Positions 1 to 6,185 of a stretch of 64,000 bases of DNA are shown here, piece by piece. Every line of letters begins with the position of its first letter. Position 1 is the stretch's first letter. A program made the position numbers and the translations under genes. Origin of the DNA: TMP-24 sp046348855 (GTDB lineage Bacteria > Pseudomonadota > Alphaproteobacteria > Rhodobacterales > Rhodobacteraceae); the NCBI GenBank assembly GCA_046348855.1, contig JAXMDK010000002.1:154072-218071 (forward strand). Reading direction: 5' to 3'. The notes under the pieces were generated by a model that searched no databases, had not been told where the DNA came from, and saw only the letters and a program-made list of their open reading frames with translations.

Positions 1-1
1 C

Positions 2-190
2 GACATCCAGGAGGCGGTCGATGCTGCCGCGCGGATCGGCGACGACACGTTGCAGCGCAGCGCCGGGCGCCGGCCGATGCCCGACAGCTTCACCCACGGC
101 ACCTCGGAACAGCGCCAGCGCTGGCTGTCGACCGGCTACAAGGCCGGCACGATCCGCGCCTGCGACACGTTCTCGACCGACAACATCTGA
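2..190 (+). CDS. Neutral zinc metallopeptidase, YpfJ/KPN_02809 family (C-terminal end only)
   Basis: The left window edge cuts this gene; only the last 62 codons and a TGA stop are present. The visible residues include DIQEAVDAAARIGDD, PDSFTHGTSEQR and the closing CDTF, which are the conserved tail of the YpfJ-type putative neutral zinc metallopeptidases. In that family PDSFTHG(T/S) follows the HExxH catalytic region, which lies outside the window. The frame opens at the window edge with no start. Family assignment is from remembered motifs, and the catalytic residues cannot be checked here. Confidence 0.75.
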   Translation, partial: DIQEAVDAAARIGDDTLQRSAGRRPMPDSFTHGTSEQRQRWLSTGYKAGTIRACDTFSTDNI

Positions 191-239
191 GGCCGCGCGC
201 CTTGCCAACCGGGCGGGGCGCGGCTATCTGTTGGCGCGC

Positions 240-323
240 GCCCGGATGGCGGAATGGTAGACGCAGCGGTCTCAAACACCGCCGACGCAAGTCATGCGGG
301 TTCGAGTCCCGCTCCGGGCACCA
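240..323 (+). tRNA. tRNA-Leu (anticodon CAA)
   Basis: A full cloverleaf can be drawn. The acceptor stem GCCCGGA pairs with TCCGGGC, followed by discriminator A and an encoded CCA. The anticodon stem GCGGT/ACCGC encloses the loop CTCAAAC, so the anticodon is CAA and it reads UUG. The T arm is GCGGG-TTCGAGT-CCCGC. A long variable arm between the anticodon and T stems is expected for a class II (leucine) tRNA. It lies 49 bases after the metallopeptidase stop. Confidence 0.97.
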
Positions 324-828
324 GCACACCAGATCACGTATAAGACGAATCGAACCGGTGGCGGCCGGCGGGCTGCTTGTCGTGGCGGCACCAATCCGGG
401 GGTGGGACCCCCGGTTTGTGCGCGACCGGGAAACGCGGGCGGGCTGCCCCCAAAATGCCCCAATTCTTTTTGCGAGGCCCGCCGCGACGGCCGATTGTCT
501 GCGCCTGTTCAACGGTTAGCTAACGAAAGGACAAGTCTTGCGAAGGCGATCCGGGGGCGGTTTCGCCAGAAAAATACGAAAATACAATATTATCAGTATG
601 TTGCTTGGGCGTTCATAATTTCTTCACTGAGCCCAATCGCCGGCCATGGGGCGGGTGAAACCGGCCTGGGGCAACAGTAGGGCCGCGGTTTTCGCCACAT
701 TTTCGCCATCATTGCCCGGCCATCTGGGGTCAGCCGCAACGAAAGGCGCGGTTGGCCAAGGCGGGAAAGGCCGGATCATTAACCGAAGACCCGCACATTA
801 GGACGGCCGCCGGGAAACTGGCATTTGA
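324..828. other. Intergenic stretch without a recognisable gene
   Basis: About 500 bases between the tRNA and the first Hint gene. No open frame here has a convincing start or protein-like composition. Around 570-630 the base composition drops to a markedly AT-rich patch, unusual for this genome, which may hold the promoter of the Hint gene. I could not fix a -35/-10 pair and saw no duplicated tRNA 3' end that would mark an integration site. Confidence 0.5.
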
Positions 829-1413
829 ATGTGTTCAATTAGGAACGTAAATACAGTGCCTTGTTTTTCCAGCGGAATCTTGATCACCACCCTCAGGGGC
901 GAACGCCCTGTCGAGGAGCTTTGCGAGGGCGACCGCGTCGTCACCCGCGACAATGGATTGCAGACGATCCGCCGGATTTCCCGGCGGGACTATGACTATG
1001 GGCAGCTGGCGATTGTGCCGCATCTGCAGCCGGTCCTGGTGACGGCGGGGGCCATGGGAAAGGGGCTGCCAGAGCGTGACATGCTCGTCAGCCCCAACCT
1101 GCGGCTTCTCGTCGCCCGCGACCGGCTGCCCTTTGGCCTGTCGCCGGCGCCGGGGGGCGACGACGCGCTGGTTGCGGTCAAGAACCTGTGCGGCGGCAAG
1201 ACCATCCGCACCTGTTCGGTGCTGGGCGTCAGCTACATCCTGGTCGAGTTCGACCGGCATGAGGTGGTCCTGGCAAACGGCTGCTGGGCCGAGGCTTTCT
1301 GCCTGGCCGATCCGTCGCTGGGTGCGCGCGGCAACGCGCAGAGGACAGAAATCCTCGAGATATTTCCCGACCGCAAGCCGGCCCTGCCGGTGCGCCGGGC
1401 GATCGAGGGCTAA
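829..1413 (+). CDS. Solo Hint-domain protein (Hint_2 type), paralogue 1
   Basis: This 194-residue protein is almost entirely one Hint (hedgehog/intein) fold. The canonical Cys follows at residue 12 (VPCFSSG), then VEELCEGDRVVTRDNG, then PERDMLVSPNLRLLV and FDRHEVVLANG near the C-terminus. In the RTX-Hint protein at 2.9-5.1 kb the equivalent of SPNLR is SPQHR, so the conserved histidine is Leu here, while the later FDxHE histidine is kept. Hint domains catalyse N-S acyl shifts for self-cleavage; with one histidine gone the activity is doubtful. Only 11 residues precede the Cys, so there is almost nothing N-terminal to cleave off. Start chosen at the first ATG; no strong ribosome site is visible. 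Confidence 0.8.
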   Translation: MCSIRNVNTVPCFSSGILITTLRGERPVEELCEGDRVVTRDNGLQTIRRISRRDYDYGQLAIVPHLQPVLVTAGAMGKGLPERDMLVSPNLRLLVARDRLPFGLSPAPGGDDALVAVKNLCGGKTIRTCSVLGVSYILVEFDRHEVVLANGCWAEAFCLADPSLGARGNAQRTEILEIFPDRKPALPVRRAIEG

Positions 1414-1460
1414 GGCAAGGATATAGACGGCCCGCGGGCCGGCAAGGGATTGGAGCCAAG

Positions 1461-1577
1461 ATGATTTTGTCGATGATGTGCGTCTCGGTGCTGGTATTGT
1501 CCATGATGGCGAAACGCAACGCGGCTGCCAGCCCCGTTGCTGTTCCGGTCACGGCGGGCAGGGGGCGCCGCCGTTAA
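1461..1577 (+). CDS. Putative 38-residue membrane peptide between the Hint genes
   Basis: A short frame starts at an ATG five bases after GGAG (1452-1455). It encodes a hydrophobic run from ILSMMCVSVLVLSMM (about residues 2-16), then a basic, Ala/Pro/Arg-rich tail ending RGRRR. This is the layout of a single-pass membrane peptide with a positively charged cytoplasmic end. It lies 47 bases after the first Hint gene and 61 before the second, on the same strand. I do not recognise it, and short frames arise by chance in GC-rich DNA; the ribosome site and hydrophobicity are the only support. Confidence 0.4.
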   Translation: MILSMMCVSVLVLSMMAKRNAAASPVAVPVTAGRGRRR

Positions 1578-1638
1578 ACAGTTGGACATCATGTCCGGGG
1601 TCTGATGGTGCCACCTGCCGCCCTGACCGGCGGGGCTG

Positions 1639-2388
1639 ATGGCGGAAACCCGAATGCGGAACCTGCGAACCACCAATAGCAGCCGGGCGCGGCCCACCGG
1701 GCCGGGGTTCCTCGCCGGGCTGGTCCTGCCTGAAGGCCGGTCCTTTCGCATCCTTCATGGCGCCGACGCCCGGATCGAGGCGCTGGACAGCGACGGCAGG
1801 GTCGCCGCCACCGCGACCCTCGCCTGCGTCCAGGCGGCGCTGCCGTGTTTTTGTGACGACACGCCGATCGACACGCCCGACGGTCCGGTGCCGGCCGGGG
1901 CGCTGCGACCGGGCCAGCTGCTGCTGGTCAGGGACGGGCCTCCGCAACCGCTGCTTTGGGTCGGGCGGCGCAGTTTCGACTGGCGGCTTCTGGGGCTGAA
2001 CCCGGCGCTGCGGCCGGTGGTGATCCGGGCGAACGCCATCGCGCCCGGCCTTCCAGCCAGCGATGTGGCCTTCTCGCCCAGTCACCGCATCGCCCTGTCC
2101 GGGACGGCGGGCGGGCTGGTCGCGGTCGGTGACCTTGTCGGGCATCCGGGGGTTGAAAGCAGGGCCTGCCAGTCCGTCACCTATGTCCAGCTTCTCCTGG
2201 ACCCTGGCGCGCTGGTCTCGGCGGCCGGCCTGTGGGGCGAAAGCTTCCACCCCGAACTGGCGGTCCGGGGCGTGCTGACCCCGGCGGAACGCACTGAAAT
2301 CCGCGCGGCGCTGCGCCGTCATCGGGCCGGACAGGCGGTCGGCATACCACCGTCCGGTGCAGCCCCGCGGGGCGCCTGCAATCCCTAG
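1639..2388 (+). CDS. Solo Hint-domain protein (Hint_2 type), paralogue 2
   Basis: A 249-residue protein. A roughly 70-residue N-terminal extension precedes a Hint domain that begins at LPCFCDDTPIDTPDGPV. Conserved pieces follow: PALRPVVIRANAIAPGLP, VAFSPSHRIALSG and LWGESFHPE. The SPxHR histidine is present, but the position of FDxHE in the RTX-Hint protein reads LDPGALV, so the second histidine is missing. That is the reverse of the loss in paralogue 1. The extension has no obvious signal peptide or named domain. It may be cytoplasmic or a substrate of a signal-less exporter; the function is unknown. Confidence 0.78.
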   Translation: MAETRMRNLRTTNSSRARPTGPGFLAGLVLPEGRSFRILHGADARIEALDSDGRVAATATLACVQAALPCFCDDTPIDTPDGPVPAGALRPGQLLLVRDGPPQPLLWVGRRSFDWRLLGLNPALRPVVIRANAIAPGLPASDVAFSPSHRIALSGTAGGLVAVGDLVGHPGVESRACQSVTYVQLLLDPGALVSAAGLWGESFHPELAVRGVLTPAERTEIRAALRRHRAGQAVGIPPSGAAPRGACNP

Positions 2389-2926
2389 CTGATCGGACCG
2401 TGCGCTTGTGGTCCCGGCGCAACGTTGCGGTCGGTTTATGTGCCGCCCCGGCAAACAAATTGTCGTTTTTCCGCGGCTCACGAATTATTCATTAAGTCAT
2501 AAGAACGCCGCCAGGATCCCGGTCGTGCACCGGGGCGAGAAGCGGTCGATAGGTGGTTGAACGTGGTCTGGAACGATCGGCAGTGCGGCTACGGAACGAC
2601 GTTCCGGGCGCGGTCCTCCCTTAAGGTGAGGCCAGCCGATGCCCATGGCCGCAGGCGCGCGGCGGGACCGTGCCCGGCGGCGGCTGGCCGACGCAATGCC
2701 GACCCGGAAATGGCGAAAATTCTAACGATCCAACCGGGTGTTTCCGGTTTGTTTGCATCCCGCACCCCATGCTGCGCCTCAAATCACGGGAAAGGCTTGC
2801 GGTCCACGGGACGCAAGGTCGGGTCGATGGCGGCACGGGGAGGGCAAGTACGCGGCGCGGGCTGCGGTGTAACAAGTGGCCACGACGCCGATGTGCGGCG
2901 CGCGGTTCCGGTCGGGTAGCGCGCAG
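2389..2926. other. Non-coding leader region upstream of the RTX-Hint gene
   Basis: About 540 bases with no convincing gene. It contains an AT-rich segment around 2485-2510 (ATTATTCATTAAGTCATAAG) that is a plausible promoter zone, and an AACCGG-6-CCGGTT hairpin near 2735-2755. Both are unusual against the GC-rich surroundings. A long untranslated leader for the RTX gene is possible. No RNA family was recognised. Confidence 0.35.
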
Positions 2927-5146
2927 ATGGCGACGTCAAACACATTCACCTGGATCTATCTCGGCAAGCCGGCGGTTCAACTCGACCCGACCGAGGGCAA
3001 TACCAACGCCGAAAACGTCAGCAACGCCGCGTTCCTGGGCCAGACTTTCGGCTCCAGCGGCGATCCGCTGTTCAGCCATGTCACCTCGGCGACGCTGACC
3101 AACGTCGGCGGGTCGGCGACCGCGATGGACAGCAACAATTCGACCGCCAACGACACGTTCACCACCAACGTCGGCGCCGGCATCCAGACCTTCACCTTCG
3201 ACACCAGCGTCCAGTACAACGCGACCATAACCTACGCCGACGGCACGACCGGCACCATCTCGGCGGTGGTGCTGCAAAGTACGACGGGCGAACTGTTCCT
3301 GGCGCCGGAAATCACCGCCAACGCCGACACGACGGCGCAGGAACTCCGGCCGATCCTGTCGATTACCTTCGATTCGGTGGCCCAGACCGGTGCCGACATG
3401 ACGATCATCCGTCAGGTCACCGGCTTTGACGACGGCTATGTCGAAGGCACCTCGGGCAACGACCTGATCAACGGCTCCTATGTCGAGCCGATCGCCAATG
3501 GCACCGACTTCATCGACAACAACGACGCGGGCCTCGCCGGATCGTCGCACAACGATGACTACGTGCGGGCCGGGGCCGGCAACGACACGGTCCTGTCGGC
3601 CGACGGCAACGACACCGTCGACGCCGGCACTGGCAACGATTCCGTCGATGGCGGGGTTGGCAACGACTCGCTGATGGGCGGCACCGGCAACGACACGCTG
3701 ATCGGCGGCGCCGGCGACGACACGCTGGTCGGCGACTATGCCAACGACACGCTGGGGGGCGCCGACAACCTTCAGGGCGGGGCGGGCAACGATTCGATCC
3801 TAGGCGGCATCGGCAACGACACGATCGACGGCGGCACCGAGAACGACACGGTCGACGGCGGATCGGGCGACGATTCGATCACCGGCGGTTCGGGCAACGA
3901 TTCGCTAGCTGGCGGTATCGGCAATGACACCATCGACGGCGGGACCGAGGCCGACAGCATCGACGGCGGGGCCGGCAACGATTCGCTGTTCGGCGGCACC
4001 GGCACCTTCTCCGACACGATCCGCGGCGGGGCGGGCGACGATTCCATCGACGGCGGCGACGGCAACGATTCGCTGGCCGGCGACGCGGGCAACGACACGA
4101 TCATCGGCGGGCTCGGCGACGACACCATCGACGGCGGCGACAACGACGACACGATCACCGGCGGGGCCGGCAACGATTCCATCGCCGGCGGTCTCGGCAA
4201 GGACACGATCGACGGCGGCGCCGGCAACGATTCGATCCAGGGCAACGCCGGTGACGACTCGCTGTTGGGCGGCGACGGCAACGACACGCTCGACGGCGGC
4301 GCCGGCAATGATGTGATGACGGGCGGGCTGGGCAGCGACCGCTTCCTTGGCATCACCGCCGGCGACGTGGTCGATGGTTCGGAAGACGCCGGCAATACCG
4401 ACAATGACGTGCTCGACCTGTTCGGCTCGGGCTACACCTGGCACAACACCAACATCATCTATTCCTCGCCGAACCACGAAAACGGCACCGTCCAGTTCCT
4501 CGACGTCAACGGCAATGTCGTCGGGACCATGACCTTCACCAATATCGAGATGGTCATCCCCTGCTTTACCCCCGGCACTTTGGTCGAGACCGACCGCGGG
4601 CCGGTCGCCGTCGAGGATATCGCCGAGGGCGACCGGGTCCTGACCCGCGACAACGGCTATCGTCCGGTGCGCTGGTCGGGGCGGCGCGATCTGACAGCGG
4701 CCGAGCTTCTGGCGAGCCCGGCGCTGCGGCCGGTGCTGATCCGCAAGGGCGCGCTCGGCCCCGACCTGCCGGAGCGCGACATGGTGGTGTCGCCGCAGCA
4801 CCGGCTGTTGCTGACCGGGGCGCGGGCCGAACTCATCAGCGGCGAGACCGAAGTGCTGGCGGCCGCGCTGCATCTCGTAGGTCGGCCGGGCATCCGCCGG
4901 GCGCCGGCGACTGCGGCGAGCTATATCCATTTCCTCTTTGACCAGCATGAGATCGTCCGCTCCGACGGGGTGTGGAGCGAAAGCTTCCAGCCCGGCGTGG
5001 CATCGCTGGGCGGGCTCGACGCGGCGCAGCGGGCCGAGATCCTGACGCTGTTCCCCGAACTGGCCACCGAACCCGGCCTGACCGCCTACGGGGCCGCGCG
5101 CTTGTCGCTGAAGGCGCACGAGGTCAGGGCGATCCTCGCGGCGTGA
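2927..5146 (+). CDS. RTX calcium-binding repeat protein with C-terminal Hint domain
   Basis: A 739-residue protein in three parts. The N-terminal ~190 residues begin TFTWIYLGKPAVQLDPTEGN, a start seen in Rhodobacterales Hint/RTX proteins. From about residue 215 to 470 there is an almost unbroken array of RTX nonapeptides of the GGxGNDxx type. A complete Hint domain follows from Cys546 (IPCFTPGTLVETDRG) with SPQHR and FDQHE both intact. RTX arrays bind calcium and usually mark type I secretion substrates; a Hint domain at the end suggests self-processing. No HlyB/HlyD/TolC genes are in the window. The frame stays open upstream to a GTG at 2876; I chose the ATG at 2927 because the family normally begins there, although neither has a strong ribosome site. 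Confidence 0.85.
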   Translation: MATSNTFTWIYLGKPAVQLDPTEGNTNAENVSNAAFLGQTFGSSGDPLFSHVTSATLTNVGGSATAMDSNNSTANDTFTTNVGAGIQTFTFDTSVQYNATITYADGTTGTISAVVLQSTTGELFLAPEITANADTTAQELRPILSITFDSVAQTGADMTIIRQVTGFDDGYVEGTSGNDLINGSYVEPIANGTDFIDNNDAGLAGSSHNDDYVRAGAGNDTVLSADGNDTVDAGTGNDSVDGGVGNDSLMGGTGNDTLIGGAGDDTLVGDYANDTLGGADNLQGGAGNDSILGGIGNDTIDGGTENDTVDGGSGDDSITGGSGNDSLAGGIGNDTIDGGTEADSIDGGAGNDSLFGGTGTFSDTIRGGAGDDSIDGGDGNDSLAGDAGNDTIIGGLGDDTIDGGDNDDTITGGAGNDSIAGGLGKDTIDGGAGNDSIQGNAGDDSLLGGDGNDTLDGGAGNDVMTGGLGSDRFLGITAGDVVDGSEDAGNTDNDVLDLFGSGYTWHNTNIIYSSPNHENGTVQFLDVNGNVVGTMTFTNIEMVIPCFTPGTLVETDRGPVAVEDIAEGDRVLTRDNGYRPVRWSGRRDLTAAELLASPALRPVLIRKGALGPDLPERDMVVSPQHRLLLTGARAELISGETEVLAAALHLVGRPGIRRAPATAASYIHFLFDQHEIVRSDGVWSESFQPGVASLGGLDAAQRAEILTLFPELATEPGLTAYGAARLSLKAHEVRAILAA

Positions 5147-5197
5147 GGCGCGTTCGGGCCCGGCTTTGCAGCGGCGGGCTAAGGAGCGATGGCCTTG

Positions 5198-5509
5198 GAT
5201 CGCAGGTGCATCAACTGGACGTTGCAACTGCGAATGAGCGCGAGGCCGTTGCCTCGCGCGGCTGGCGCTCCGTTTCAACTTGCTCGGGCCGTGCGCCCAG
5301 CGCACGGCCAGCCCCGCCCTCCGGGCGGCAGGGGCTTCGCCCCCACCGGGGCGGGCGCTGTCCGTGTACGAACGTCCGGTCCAGCGGAACACCCTTGGCC
5401 TGCGCTTGCGCTTCGGCCAACGAACCGGGTGGCGCGCCACTGGCGCGTCCCCTGATCGGTCCGGGAAGTGCAGGAACCGGCCTGCGATGCTTCGTGTTGG
5501 TGTGATCTT
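5198..5509 (+). repeat. 310-bp hairpin-rich dispersed repeat, copy 1
   Basis: This segment is closely similar, end to end, to 19868-20180 and to 63796-64000 in the same orientation. Internal inverted repeats include 5238-5259 (9-bp stem, 4-base loop), 5287-5309 (10-bp stem, CCA loop), a GC-rich stem at about 5311-5336 and GCGCGCCA/TGGCGCGT near 5431-5449. It fills the gap between the convergent RTX-Hint and nucleotidyltransferase genes. Short frames across it differ in length among copies, so it is unlikely to be coding. It carries no transposase and no obvious target duplication. Confidence 0.85.
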
Positions 5510-5511
5510 TC

Positions 5512-6114
5512 CTACCCCCGCCCCGCCCGCCAATCCACCCACTCCTCGGGCGTGTCCAGATCGGTCAGCGCGTGGCGGCCGGGCAGGGGGCAGAGGCTGA
5601 TCGGTTCGGTCTCCAGCAGTCGCCGCGCGCCTTGGTCGCCGCTGAGAAGCGCCAGCGCGCCGATCAGCCGGGCTGGCAGGATCACCGGATGGCCGGCTTC
5701 CCCGGCGGGCGAGGCGGCGCGGACCGGCCGGTCGCGGTCCAGCGCGAAGACCTGCAGCAGGCTGGCCAGGTCGGCCGCGTCGACCTCGGGCATGTCGGGC
5801 AGCATCACCATCAGCCCGGTGGCGGTCCCGGCCGCCGTCGCGGCGGCGCGCAGGCTGGCGGCAAGGCCCTCGTCGGCGTCGATGGTCAGAAGCTCGGCCC
5901 CCGACCCGGCCAGCGCCATCCGCCGGCCGGGCGAAAACGGCCCGCGGGCGGCCAGCGTCACCAGGACCCGCGCGCCGGTGGCCTGCGCCAGCCGCACGGT
6001 CCGCGCCAGGACCGGCTCGCCCTCGACCGGCTCCAGCAGCTTGTCGCGCCCGCCCATCCGCCTGGCGGCGCCGGCGGCGGGGATCAGGATGACAAGATCG
6101 GACGCGGGGGACAT
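5512..6114 (-). CDS. MobA/MocA-like nucleotidyltransferase
   Basis: A 200-residue protein of the NTP-transferase fold. The N-terminal nucleotide loop is ILIPAAGAARRMGGRDKLL (about residues 9-27), the MobA/MocA/CoxC pattern AAGxxxRMGxxDKLL. MLPDMPEVDAADL (about 109-121) is the metal-binding region, HPVILP follows, and LTDLDTPEEW is the typical closing motif. Members transfer CMP or GMP to molybdopterin (MocA/MobA), or activate related precursors. No molybdoenzyme genes are adjacent, so the nucleotide and acceptor cannot be specified. It runs towards repeat copy 1. Confidence 0.75.
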   Translation of the reverse strand: MSPASDLVILIPAAGAARRMGGRDKLLEPVEGEPVLARTVRLAQATGARVLVTLAARGPFSPGRRMALAGSGAELLTIDADEGLAASLRAAATAAGTATGLMVMLPDMPEVDAADLASLLQVFALDRDRPVRAASPAGEAGHPVILPARLIGALALLSGDQGARRLLETEPISLCPLPGRHALTDLDTPEEWVDWRAGRG

Positions 6115-6185
6115 GGCGGCCTCGTGCTGGTGGTGACGGGACTATTGTCCCGCTACGCCACCGGCACAAGCCGCCTTGAGGTGCT

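Noticed and set aside
3570..4330. A CRISPR-like or tandem repeat array
   Set aside because: The regular 27-base periodicity is the coding of RTX nonapeptides in frame; units vary, and there are no spacer/repeat boundaries or cas genes.
324..5146. A genomic island inserted at tRNA-Leu
   Set aside because: The Hint/RTX cluster directly follows a tRNA, a common integration site, but there is no integrase, no second copy of the tRNA 3' end, and GC content is like the rest.
5211..5420. A 69-codon minus-strand frame inside repeat copy 1
   Set aside because: The matching frames in copies 2 and 3 have different ends and frameshifts. The repeat is conserved as structure and not as protein.
3905..6169. 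A 754-codon minus-strand frame across the RTX gene
   Set aside because: It mirrors the GGxGNDxx repeats and produces a repetitive Pro/Ser/Val/Ala string without any family motif. It also crosses the repeat copy and the nucleotidyltransferase.
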